Below are positions 36,207 through 44,436 of a DNA stretch of 64,000 bases, one piece after another. Origin of the DNA: Pantoea sp. Ap-967 (GTDB taxonomy: Bacteria > Pseudomonadota > Gammaproteobacteria > Pseudomonadales > Pseudomonadaceae); NCBI RefSeq assembly GCF_011752565.1, contig NZ_VWXK01000009.1, positions 156,134 to 220,133 on the forward strand. The letters are read 5' to 3'. Numbering within the stretch: the stretch's first letter is position 1; each line of letters starts with the position of its first letter. The translations under genes were made by a program, and so were the position numbers. The notes below the pieces were generated by a model, which was not told the origin of the DNA, ran no database searches, and saw nothing but the letters and a program-made list of their open reading frames with translations.

Positions 36207-37130
36207 TCAGGAATCGGCCAGAGGTTGCCCAGCCACGCGCCGTCCACCCTTGAGGTTCACCATCACCAGGCCGGCCAGCGACAGCGCCGCACCCAGGATG
36301 AAGCTTTGGCTGATCGACTCACCCAGCACGGCTACGCCCATCAACACGCCGAACACCGGCGTCATGAACGCCATGACGCCCAGGCGCGCGGCCAAGTAAC
36401 GCCTAAGCAGCCAGAACCAGATGAGGTAACTGGCAAACGACACGACCAACGTCTGGAAAACCAGGCTGGCAGTGGCTGTCGCCGTGAAGGATGCGCGGGT
36501 CTGGCCGGTTGCCAAGGCCACCACCAGCAACAGCACACAGCCACCGGCAAGCTGGTAGAACAGCGTTTGCGTGGCCGGCGCTTCGCTCAACCGGCTGGTC
36601 CGCACGGCAACCGTGGTCAGGCCCCAGGCGGCACCTGCACACAGGCCCAGCGCATCGCCCCAGAGCCCGGTTGCCCCATCGCCCGGCGAGGACGGCCCCC
36701 AGAACGCCACGGCAATGCCGGCAAACGCAAGCCCGACGCCGAACCACTGGCGCGCCTGCAAACGCTCTTCGGGCAACCTGACGTGCAGGCCGATGGCGGC
36801 GAACAGGGGTGCGGTATAGAGGAACACGGCCATGTGCGACGCGCTGGTCCAGTGCAAGCCTTGGGCAATGAACAGGAACTCCGCGCCAAACAAGCAGCCA
36901 ACCACCAGCCCCGAGCGGCACCACAGGCCGTCGATCCAGGGCGTGCGGCTGCCCCACCTACCCAGCAGCCACACCAGCAGCGCCGCAACCCCTGAGCGCA
37001 GCGCGACCTGCATCGTCAGCGGAACATCTTCGGCCACCGCTTTCATCGCAACCTGCTGGGCGCCCCAGGTCAGGCACAGCGCGACCATGATCGCCACAGC
37101 CAGGCCGTCCACCGGTTTTCTTGCTTGCAT
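36207..37130 (-). CDS. EamA/DMT-superfamily exporter
   Basis: 307 aa with ten membrane spans in two EamA repeats (LCLTWGAQQVAMKAVAEDVP; LWGDALGLCAGAAWGLTTVAVR; FMTPVFGVLMGVAVLGESISQ). It is a probable inner-membrane metabolite exporter of unknown substrate. It lies 93 bp downstream of the second SDR gene on the same strand and is convergent with the first SDR gene. Confidence 0.88.
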   Translation of the reverse strand: MQARKPVDGLAVAIMVALCLTWGAQQVAMKAVAEDVPLTMQVALRSGVAALLVWLLGRWGSRTPWIDGLWCRSGLVVGCLFGAEFLFIAQGLHWTSASHMAVFLYTAPLFAAIGLHVRLPEERLQARQWFGVGLAFAGIAVAFWGPSSPGDGATGLWGDALGLCAGAAWGLTTVAVRTSRLSEAPATQTLFYQLAGGCVLLLVVALATGQTRASFTATATASLVFQTLVVSFASYLIWFWLLRRYLAARLGVMAFMTPVFGVLMGVAVLGESISQSFILGAALSLAGLVMVNLKGGRRVAGQPLADS

Positions 37131-37223
37131 GAGATACCTGCCTCAGGGCGCCCGCTGTCAGGCAGGGGCGCATCCAGGTTGGGCAAAGGAAGGCCGCAGC
37201 CCTGCAGGCTACGGCCAGGGTGG

Positions 37224-37928
37224 TCAGACGCTACGGGTGACGCCGCCATCGACCCTGATGTTCTGCCCGGTGATATAGGCTGCGCCTTCACTGGCCAGGA
37301 AGGCCACCGTCGCGGCAATTTCCTCGCTGGTGCCGTAGCGCTTGAGCGGCACGCTGTCACGGCGCTGCTCGGTGGCCGGCAGGCTGTCGATCCAACCCGG
37401 GAGGATGTTGTTGATACGCACGTTATCCCCGGCGAAATTGTCGGCGAAGATCTTGGTGAACGCGGCCAAGCCCGAGCGGAACACGGCGGAGGTGGGGAAC
37501 ATCTCGCTGGGCTCGAAGGCCCAGGCGGTGGAAATGTTGATGATTACCCCACCCTTCTGGCGCTGCATGTGGGGCGTAACCAGGCGCGTTGGGCGAATGA
37601 CGTTGAGCAGGTAGGTTTCCATGCCCTTGTGCCAGTCCTCGTCGCTGATCTCCAGAATCGGCGCGCGCGGCCCGTGGCCTGCGCTGTTGACCAGCACATC
37701 GATACGGCCCCACTTCTGCACCACGGCATCGACCAGGCGTTGCAGGTCGTCGACCGACTGGTTGCTGCCAGTGATACCGATACCGCCGAGTTCATTGGCC
37801 AAGGCCTCGCCCTTGCCCGACGAAGAAAGGATGCCGACCTTGTAACCGTCGGCGGCCAGGCGGCGCGCTGCCGCCGCGCCCATGCCGCTGCCACCGGCCG
37901 TGATGATTGCAACTTTTTCTACTGACAT
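37224..37928 (-). CDS. Atypical SDR-family protein lacking the YxxxK catalytic pair
   Basis: 234 aa Rossmann-fold SDR. The cofactor motif TAGGSGMG and structural LVNSAGHGP are present. At the position of the catalytic YxxxK the sequence reads SAVFRSGLAAFTK, that is Phe for Tyr and Leu for Lys, while the preceding Ser is in IISTAW-type context. The rest (RINNILPGWIDSLPATEQR, YITGQNIRVDGG) is normal SDR. Some SDR subfamilies carry an R-x-G-x motif at this site, so it may be a family trait rather than decay, but standard proton transfer is not possible. GGAGG precedes ATG 37928. Role unknown. Confidence 0.85.
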   Translation of the reverse strand: MSVEKVAIITAGGSGMGAAAARRLAADGYKVGILSSSGKGEALANELGGIGITGSNQSVDDLQRLVDAVVQKWGRIDVLVNSAGHGPRAPILEISDEDWHKGMETYLLNVIRPTRLVTPHMQRQKGGVIINISTAWAFEPSEMFPTSAVFRSGLAAFTKIFADNFAGDNVRINNILPGWIDSLPATEQRRDSVPLKRYGTSEEIAATVAFLASEGAAYITGQNIRVDGGVTRSV

Positions 37929-38026
37929 GCTGCCTCCAGGGTTGGACTGCTGATTCGCAATTGGCATCCACCTTAGCAGCAGCCCCCATGGCGAGGGAGA
38001 CAGCTAAACTTTACCCATCCAGTAGA

Positions 38027-38920
38027 TTAACTATCGCCTACCTGTTGCTTGAGCCACCTTTGCACGATGGCCAGCGACTCGGGTTGGCGCACCTTGCGCG
38101 GCCACACCAGGTAAAACGCCTTGTCCAGCCGAAGCTGCTGGGCAAACACCTGCACCAACCTGCCGGCGGCAACGTCATCGCTGACGAACGCCAGGCTGGC
38201 CAAGGCAATACCCTGGCCGCTGATCGCCGCCTCGATGGCCAGGGAAGTTTGGTTGAAGCGCAGGTTCCTGGCCGTTGGCTGGGCGTGCTGTGGGAACACC
38301 TGCGCCAGAAACTGCGGCCAGAAATTGTGGGCATCGTGCAGCATGAGGAAGTCTTGCAGCTGCTCGAAACTGGCAGGCAACTCAGCCCCCGCGAACAGGG
38401 TTGGGCTGGCCACGGCAACGATGCGCTGCTCCATCAGTTTCTCGCTGTTCAACCCTGCGCCGAACTCGGGCTTGCCATAGCGCACGGCAAGGTCCACGCC
38501 ATCGGTGCTGAAGTGGGAAAGGCGGTCCGTGGCCAGCACGCGCAAGTCGATATCCGGGTGGCCCTGGGCGAAGTTGCCAAGCCTTGGAATGAGCCATTTC
38601 GAGGCAAAGGTGGGGGTAACGCTGACGGTCAGGTGAGCGGCTTGCGGCCTGAGCACGCGGGTGGCCTCATCGATCATCGCCAGGGCGCTGCGAATGCTGC
38701 CGCTGTAGCTGCTGCCTGCGTCTGTCAGGGCCAAGCCACGGGGCAGGCGCTCGAACAGGCGCAGGTCCAGGTTCGCCTCCAGCCCACGGATCTGCTGCGC
38801 CACTGCCGCCTGGGTCACGCCCAGTTCCTCGGCGGCCAGGCGAAAGTTCAAGTGGCGGGCAACCACTTCGAACACACGCAAGGCATTGAGCGAGGGCAAC
38901 TCAGGAAAACCGTCGGACAT
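38027..38920 (-). CDS. LysR-family regulator, GcvA-like
   Basis: 297 aa. N-terminal LysR HTH (LPSLNALRVFEVVARHLNFRLAAEELGVTQAAVAQQIRGLEANLDLRLFERLPRGLALTDAG) opening in the GcvA style, then a periplasmic-binding-like effector domain. GGAG eight bases before ATG 38920. It starts 21 bp after the DUF1737 gene ends and precedes the atypical SDR and exporter genes on the same strand; it could regulate those or act elsewhere. Confidence 0.9.
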   Translation of the reverse strand: MSDGFPELPSLNALRVFEVVARHLNFRLAAEELGVTQAAVAQQIRGLEANLDLRLFERLPRGLALTDAGSSYSGSIRSALAMIDEATRVLRPQAAHLTVSVTPTFASKWLIPRLGNFAQGHPDIDLRVLATDRLSHFSTDGVDLAVRYGKPEFGAGLNSEKLMEQRIVAVASPTLFAGAELPASFEQLQDFLMLHDAHNFWPQFLAQVFPQHAQPTARNLRFNQTSLAIEAAISGQGIALASLAFVSDDVAAGRLVQVFAQQLRLDKAFYLVWPRKVRQPESLAIVQRWLKQQVGDS

Positions 38921-38940
38921 GGTGGTGGCTCCGAACACCG

Positions 38941-39129
38941 CTAACCCTGCACGCCTGCCCAGATTACGGCCTGTGCCACGATCACATCCTTGCCATTGAA
39001 CGTCAGCGCAGGCGAACCATGCAGCTGGTAGCCCAACTCCAGCGCCTCACTGACGCGCCGGCAAAATGCCGAGTCATCGGGGCCGGTCAGTACCCGGTAG
39101 ATGGGTAACCCATTCGGTGGTTGGCTCAT
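38941..39129 (-). CDS. DUF1737 domain-containing small protein
   Basis: 62 aa. The sequence YRVLTGPDDSAFCRRVSEALELGYQLHGSPALTFNG is the conserved DUF1737 core, a family of small cytosolic proteins of unknown function. AAGGAG precedes the ATG. It is followed at 21 bp by the LysR gene, suggesting co-transcription. Confidence 0.85.
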   Translation of the reverse strand: MSQPPNGLPIYRVLTGPDDSAFCRRVSEALELGYQLHGSPALTFNGKDVIVAQAVIWAGVQG

Positions 39130-39267
39130 CGCTTCGCTCCTTGTTTCAGCCTGCGTGGTTCACGGGAGCACGATCATAGCCCAAACCTCGACCAGCGCCT
39201 GCATGCGGTGCGGTGAGGCCCATCGCATTGCATTCTTCACCCGATAACCCAATAATCCCGCCGTCAT

Positions 39268-39286
39268 GATAATGATTGTCTTTTGA
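39268..39286 (+). promoter_or_regulatory. Fur box upstream of fecI-like gene
   Basis: The 19-mer starting GATAATGATTGTC matches 13 of 19 positions of the Fur consensus, with the first nine bases (GATAATGAT) perfect. It lies 29 bp upstream of the sigma-factor start codon, the expected place for iron-dependent repression. Confidence 0.65.
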
Positions 39287-39314
39287 TATACCTTCTCAGG
39301 CGCTCTGTTCCAGC

Positions 39315-39851
39315 ATGTCGACCAAGCCCCTCGATCACCTCTACAGCGAGCATCATCCCTGGTTGCGCCAGTGGCTGAGCCGGCGCCTGGGCTGCAGCGC
39401 CGATGCAGCCGACCTTGCCCATGATGCATTCCTGCGGCTGCTGCTAAAACCCGTGCAGCCGGTGTTCGACAATGCCCTCGCCGCCCGTGGTTACCTGCGC
39501 AAGGTGGCCAATGGGCTGTGCATCAACCTGTGGCAACGCCGGGAGATCGAACAAGCCTGGCTCGATGCCCTGGCTGCCCAGCCGGAACGCTTTGCCGACT
39601 CTGCAGAACATTGCGCGGCGGTGCTGCAGGCGTTGCAGGAAGTTGGGCAGATGCTGATCGGGCTGCCCGGCAAAGGTGCCCAGGCCTTCGTGCTGGCGGT
39701 GGTGTGCCAGATGACTGACAAAGAGGTGGCCGCCGAACTGGGGGTGTCCGACCGCATGGTGCGCAAGTATGTGGCCAAGGCCATGCTCGCCTGCCTGAGC
39801 TTGCAGGCCGCGCAAGACATGGCCATGTTTTATCAAGACCACGATGCCTGA
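39315..39851 (+). CDS. FecI-family ECF sigma factor
   Basis: 178 aa. Sigma region 2 (LYSEHHPWLRQWLSRRLGCSADAADLAHDAFLRLL) and region 4 HTH (TDKEVAAELGVSDRMVRKYVAKAM) have FecI-type sequence. It would direct RNA polymerase to the promoter of the TonB-dependent receptor encoded two genes downstream when iron-siderophore binding is signalled. The stop overlaps the fecR-like start by 8 bp. A Fur box lies immediately upstream. Confidence 0.92.
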   Translation: MSTKPLDHLYSEHHPWLRQWLSRRLGCSADAADLAHDAFLRLLLKPVQPVFDNALAARGYLRKVANGLCINLWQRREIEQAWLDALAAQPERFADSAEHCAAVLQALQEVGQMLIGLPGKGAQAFVLAVVCQMTDKEVAAELGVSDRMVRKYVAKAMLACLSLQAAQDMAMFYQDHDA

Positions 39852-40827
39852 GGCGCGCATTCAACCCCCGTTCCAGGTATTGGAGCAAGCCGCCGAATGG
39901 TATGCCGAGCTGCGCTGCGGTGGTGCCGACACGGCCCGCCAGCAGGCTTGGCAACACTGGCTCGCCGCCGATCCCATGCACCGGGCCGCCTGGCAGGCCG
40001 TACAGGGTATCAGCCAGCGTTTCGAGCCGCTGGAGCACCTGGCGGACCGGCGCAACACTGCCGAGCGCCTGCTCGGTGCCCACCAGCGGGTACGCCGGCG
40101 CGGCCTGCTGCGCGGCCTTGCCGCCCTGGCCGGTGTGGGCGTGCTGTGGTCCACCTGGCGCCTGACGCCCTTGCCGCACTGGCGCGCGGAATTGGCTGCG
40201 GATTACCGCACCGGCACGGGCGAACTGAAACCGGTGCGCCTGAGCGATGGCACCCAAGTGTGGCTCAACACCCGCACCGCCTTCGATGTGGCGTTTTCCA
40301 GGAACAGCCGCCGCTTGCACCTGCTGGCCGGCGAGATCCTGGTGGACACCGCTCACGATGCCAAACGCCCCTTCATCGTCACAACCGCCCAGGGCGATAT
40401 GCGGGCGCTGGGCACGCGCTTCAGCGTGTGCGCCAGCAGCGGGCAAACGCAGCTGTCGGTGTTTGCAGGCGCAGTGGAAGTGACCTTGGCCTCCTCAGGC
40501 ACCCGCCGGGTGATCGCAGCCGGCCAACAGCAACGCTTCGACTGCCACCAGCTGGCCCCGCCAGGCAATGCCGAACTGGCCCGCGAAGCCTGGACCGAAG
40601 GCAAACTGGTTGCGGTAGACGTGCCACTGGGCGAGGTGCTGGACGAACTGTCGCGCTACCACCACGGTTACGTCTCGGTCAGCCCAGAAGTTGCCCAGCT
40701 CAAGGTGTTCGGCAACCTGCCGCTGCTCGACTTCGACGGTGCGCTGGCCATGCTCGGTGAGTCGTTACCGATTCGCGTCGAACGGCGCCTGCCGTGGTGG
40801 ACCACGGTAGCGGCCAGTGGCAGCTGA
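39844..40827 (+). CDS. FecR-family anti-sigma/sigma regulator
   Basis: 327 aa single-span inner-membrane regulator. N-terminal cytosolic DUF4880-type helix domain (AAEWYAELRCGGADTARQQAWQHWLAADPMHRAAW), a hydrophobic span near residue 90-103, then the periplasmic FecR domain (YRTGTGELKPVRLSDGTQVWLNTRTAFDVAF) and a C-terminal STN-like part. It transmits the signal from the receptor to the FecI-type sigma factor. Confidence 0.92.
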   Translation: MPEARIQPPFQVLEQAAEWYAELRCGGADTARQQAWQHWLAADPMHRAAWQAVQGISQRFEPLEHLADRRNTAERLLGAHQRVRRRGLLRGLAALAGVGVLWSTWRLTPLPHWRAELAADYRTGTGELKPVRLSDGTQVWLNTRTAFDVAFSRNSRRLHLLAGEILVDTAHDAKRPFIVTTAQGDMRALGTRFSVCASSGQTQLSVFAGAVEVTLASSGTRRVIAAGQQQRFDCHQLAPPGNAELAREAWTEGKLVAVDVPLGEVLDELSRYHHGYVSVSPEVAQLKVFGNLPLLDFDGALAMLGESLPIRVERRLPWWTTVAASGS

Positions 40828-40922
40828 AAAAAAATTCAATCCGTGGTTCCGCTTTTCACCGCCTCGCCGGGTTAAGGGATGACAACCCATCCATTTCACC
40901 CAACGGGGACAAGGACCACATG

Positions 40923-43388
40923 ATGTTTCGTCCAGCACGCGCACCGTTCACCGCCCGCCTGAGCTTTTCCGTCTGCCTGGCCAGCATTGCGGCCACCACC
41001 TGGCTCGCCGCCGCACCGCTCACCGCCCAGGCCGCCAGCCGCCAGTACGCGATTCCCGCCGGGCCGTTGAGCCAGGTGCTGTCACGCTTCGCCGCCGAGT
41101 CTGGGGTTTACCTGGTGGGCTTGAGCGAACTGGCCACTGGCCGTTCCAGCCAAGGGTTGCAGGGCAGTTTCGATGTCGAGGGTGGCTTTGCCATGCTGCT
41201 GTCGGGCACAGGCCTGGCCGCCGAGCCAAGCGGCCCCGGGCAATACCGGCTGCACGCGGTCGACAGCGCGGCCCTTGAGCTTGGCGCCACCAACGTCAAT
41301 GCCGCGCTGGGGACCACGGTCGAGCCGACCACCTCCTATACCACAAGGGCCATTACCCTCGGCAAGGGCGAGCACAGCATCAGGGAAACCCCGCAGTCGG
41401 TCACGGTGATGACCCGCAAGCGCATGGATGACCAGAACCTCAACACCATCGATCAGGTGATGGAACAAACGCCTGGCATCACCGTCTCCGGCTCGCCCAT
41501 GGGCGGCAAGTACTTCTACTCGCGCGGCTTCAAGATGGATGCGCCATTCCAGTACGACGGCGTGCCGCTGGATGTCGGCGGCAGCTATGTGCAGGCCAAC
41601 AGTTTCAGCAGCGACATGGCCTTCTACGAGCAGGTGGAGCTGCTGCGTGGCGCCGCCGGCATGATGCAGGGCGCCGGCACCCCGGCCGGCGCGGTGAACT
41701 TCGTGCGCAAGCGCGGCCAGGCCACGCCGACTGCAACCGTGACCTTGTCCGGTGGCACCTGGGACAACTACCGCAGCCAGGTAGATGTCGGTGGCCCGCT
41801 CAATGCCGAGGGCACGCTACGGGGGCGCGCGGTGGTTGCCGAACAGAAGCGCCGGTACTTCTACGACTACGGCAAGCGCGAAGACCAGCTTGCCTACGGC
41901 GCGCTGGACTACGACTTCTCCGACGACACCACCGCTGGCATTGCCATCGCCTATGAAAAGCTCAACGCCACACCCTGCTTTGGTGGCCTGCCCAGCTACA
42001 GCGACGGTTCGGACATCAAGCTCAAGCGCTCCACCTGCCTGGGCGCCAGCTGGAACCACTGGGATAGCGAGCGTACGTCGGTGTTCGCCGACGTGAAGCA
42101 TCGCCTGAACGAAGACTGGACCGCGCGCCTGGCAGGCGCCTACAGCCATAACCAGCAGGACATGAAGTATGCCCAGGGCATAGGGGTTGGCTACGTGACC
42201 CCGGGGGCCACGTCATCGGCGATTCAGTCGATCGCCGGCCTGTTCGACTACGACTCGGTGGACTACGGCTTCGACGGCTACCTGGACGGCAAATTCCGCG
42301 CCTTTGGCCTGGAGCACGAACTGACCGTGGGTGCCAACACCAGTTACTCCCACAGCCATGATGTTTGGGCGCTGGCCTTCCTGCAGCAGCGCTCCGATGT
42401 CTTCAACCCCACGCGCTTCACCGAACCGAGCAACGACTACATCATCAACAACAGCTACCGCGGTGGCTGGCCGTATCCGTCGAGAACTACCGTCAAGCAG
42501 CAAGGGGCCTATGCCAACTTGCGCCTGAAACTGGCCGATCCCATGACCGTGGTGCTCGGGGCGCGGGTCAGCGACTGGCACTACACCAATGACAGCCATG
42601 CCTACGGCGTGGCGCCGATCGATGAGCGCCGGGAAACCGGGCAAGTCACGCCGTTCGCCGCCGTGCTGTACGACCTGACGCCGCACCTGACGGTGTATGC
42701 CAGCTACGCCGATGTTTTCCAGCCACAGTCCTATACCGATGCCAGTGGCAAGGTGCTGGAGCCGAAAACCGGCACCAACTATGAACTGGGGGTCAAGGGC
42801 GAGTGGTTCGACGGCGCGCTCAATGGCTCGCTGAACCTGTTCCGTGCCTACCAGGAGCATGCTGCTGTGGCGGTCACCGACAAGAGCATCTGCGCCTCCT
42901 GCTCGGTAGACGCAGGCAAGGTCCGCGCCCAAGGCGTGGAGATGGAGCTCACAGGCTCCCCCGTCGAGCGGCTGCAACTGACAGCGGGCTACACCTATAC
43001 CGCGACCGAAACCTTGAGCAGCAACGTGCGCAACAGCAATGTGGCGGCGGTCGATGGCAGCACTTACAACACACTGGTACCGCGCCACGCGTTGCGGGCC
43101 TGGGGCGACTATGCGCTGGCCGGCAACCTGAGCCGCTGGAGCGTAGGCGCAGGCGTGAATGCCCAGAGCGCTATATCCAGGTTGTCTGGCACTGCCAAGA
43201 CCGAGCAACCGGGGTATGCCATCTGGGGCGCGCGGGTGCAGTACCAGATCGATTCGCACTGGGCCGTGGCGCTCAATGGCAACAACCTGTTCGACAAGGT
43301 GTACTACTCGACGGTAGGTGATCGCAGCGGCGGGAATTACTACGGGGAGCCGCGTAATTACATGGTGACCTTGAAAGGTAGTTTCTAA
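40923..43388 (+). CDS. TonB-dependent siderophore receptor with STN signalling domain (FecA/FpvA type)
   Basis: 821 aa outer-membrane receptor. A signal peptide ends near AQAAS; residues about 35-105 form the STN signalling domain (YAIPAGPLSQVLSRFAAESGV); then a plug (ETPQSVTVMTRKRMDDQ... and YFYSRGFKMDAPFQYDGVP) and a 22-strand barrel ending in Phe (YMVTLKGSF). ATG 40923 is seven bases from AAGGA; ATG 40920 is possible. The STN domain and the preceding fecI/fecR genes show a complete cell-surface signalling system. The siderophore is not predictable; a self-produced one is unlikely since no biosynthesis genes are near. Confidence 0.93.
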   Translation: MFRPARAPFTARLSFSVCLASIAATTWLAAAPLTAQAASRQYAIPAGPLSQVLSRFAAESGVYLVGLSELATGRSSQGLQGSFDVEGGFAMLLSGTGLAAEPSGPGQYRLHAVDSAALELGATNVNAALGTTVEPTTSYTTRAITLGKGEHSIRETPQSVTVMTRKRMDDQNLNTIDQVMEQTPGITVSGSPMGGKYFYSRGFKMDAPFQYDGVPLDVGGSYVQANSFSSDMAFYEQVELLRGAAGMMQGAGTPAGAVNFVRKRGQATPTATVTLSGGTWDNYRSQVDVGGPLNAEGTLRGRAVVAEQKRRYFYDYGKREDQLAYGALDYDFSDDTTAGIAIAYEKLNATPCFGGLPSYSDGSDIKLKRSTCLGASWNHWDSERTSVFADVKHRLNEDWTARLAGAYSHNQQDMKYAQGIGVGYVTPGATSSAIQSIAGLFDYDSVDYGFDGYLDGKFRAFGLEHELTVGANTSYSHSHDVWALAFLQQRSDVFNPTRFTEPSNDYIINNSYRGGWPYPSRTTVKQQGAYANLRLKLADPMTVVLGARVSDWHYTNDSHAYGVAPIDERRETGQVTPFAAVLYDLTPHLTVYASYADVFQPQSYTDASGKVLEPKTGTNYELGVKGEWFDGALNGSLNLFRAYQEHAAVAVTDKSICASCSVDAGKVRAQGVEMELTGSPVERLQLTAGYTYTATETLSSNVRNSNVAAVDGSTYNTLVPRHALRAWGDYALAGNLSRWSVGAGVNAQSAISRLSGTAKTEQPGYAIWGARVQYQIDSHWAVALNGNNLFDKVYYSTVGDRSGGNYYGEPRNYMVTLKGSF

Positions 43389-43403
43389 CCTACACGCTGC
43401 CCC

Positions 43404-43519
43404 GGTAGGAGCGAGCACAGCTCGCGATGGGGCGCGCAGCGGCCCCAGGGTTTCAGCCTCGCGGCTCATAGTGCTGGGGCTGCTTTGCAGCCCATCGCGA
43501 GCTGCGCTCGCTCCTACAG
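43404..43519. repeat. Inverted REP pair after siderophore receptor gene
   Basis: GGTAGGAGCGAGCACAGCTCGC faces GCGAGCTGCGCTCGCTCCTACA. The intervening sequence (GGGGCGCGCAGCGGCCCCAGGGTTTCAGCC...GGGGCTGCTTTGCAGCCC) is closely similar to that between REPs at 34210-34270 and 54345-54420, so these are copies of one composite element. Confidence 0.9.
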
Positions 43520-43604
43520 GGTCATTTGTTAAATCAAAGAGTACGACAACGCGTCGACCAGCAACCGCTGTACACTGCCCGCCTCAGACTTAACGGACGA
43601 AGTC

Positions 43605-44327
43605 ATGCCACTCGAAGCGCTCCCCATTCTGCAGGGCTACCTCTGGCGCCTGCTTCCACTGTTGGGGCTGTTCGCGTTGTGGCTGTGGCTCACGCCGCGC
43701 AGCCAAGCAGGCATGCACGTGCTGATCCTGCTGCTGGCCTTCGTCTGCACCCGTGACATGATGACCCCCAGCGCCATCTGGGCACTGGGCGGCGAGCCGC
43801 CGCTGCGCTTCCATGCCAACCCCTGGGTGCTGGCGGCGCTGGGCACCGGCTCGCTGGCACTGCTTGGCCTGCTCGCGCGCGGGCTGCCAACGTGCTGGCA
43901 ATGGGTGGTGGGGTTCAAGGGAAACCGTACGGCCGGCATCGCCCTGGGGGTTGCCGCAGGGTGCCTGATCGGTTTGCCGATCAGGCTGCACCTGGGCCTC
44001 GGACTGGCGCCCCTGCCATGGCTGCTGGGCTTTGCCACGCTGGCCCTGGCCGGCAACGCCCTGGAAGAGGTGCTGTTTCGCGGCATGCTGCAAGGCCTGC
44101 TGGAACAGCACACCAGCCCCTGGCGGGCCGCGCTCGGCAGTGCCTGTGCCTTTGCCGCCTGCCATGGCTACCTGGCCCTGGTGCTGACCGACCTGGGTTG
44201 GCCGGTGATGCTGTTCACCTTCGTCGAGGGGCTGGTCTGCGCCGCTGTGAGGCTGAAATGGGGCACCTGGCCGGCCGCCGCCGCCCATGGCAGCGCAATT
44301 CTGCTGATCGGCGCCCCGCTGGCATGA
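43605..44327 (+). CDS. CPBP-family intramembrane glutamic-type protease (Abi/Rce1-like)
   Basis: 240 aa, about seven to eight membrane spans. Active-site motif 1 EExxxR is present (Glu154-Glu155-x-x-x-Arg159 in NALEEVLFRGMLQG) and motif 2 FxxxH ends at His187 (FAFAACHGY); a final motif with HGS follows near the C-terminus. Such proteins cleave or modify membrane or peptide substrates; substrates are generally unknown in Pseudomonas. A weak GGA ribosome site precedes the ATG. It is 109 bp before the exopolysaccharide-like operon on the same strand and could be co-transcribed with it. Confidence 0.87.
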   Translation: MPLEALPILQGYLWRLLPLLGLFALWLWLTPRSQAGMHVLILLLAFVCTRDMMTPSAIWALGGEPPLRFHANPWVLAALGTGSLALLGLLARGLPTCWQWVVGFKGNRTAGIALGVAAGCLIGLPIRLHLGLGLAPLPWLLGFATLALAGNALEEVLFRGMLQGLLEQHTSPWRAALGSACAFAACHGYLALVLTDLGWPVMLFTFVEGLVCAAVRLKWGTWPAAAAHGSAILLIGAPLA

Positions 44328-44359
44328 ACACCCCACGATCGCACTAGAGCACCCACTCT

Positions 44360-44393
44360 AAAGTTGTACAGATTAATCCTTTTGTAGAACTTT
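44360..44393. promoter_or_regulatory. Long dyad AAAGTTGTACA-N12-TGTAGAACTTT upstream of the glycosyltransferase operon
   Basis: Eleven-base arms match at 10 positions around a 12-bp AT-rich spacer, 44 bp before the first gene of the operon. It is AT-rich with no T-run, so not an intrinsic terminator. It has the layout of a two-half-site operator. The binding protein is not known. Confidence 0.5.
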
Positions 44394-44436
44394 ACCGGGC
44401 AAACGCAGGTCGCACATTCCAGACTTCGAACCTGGA

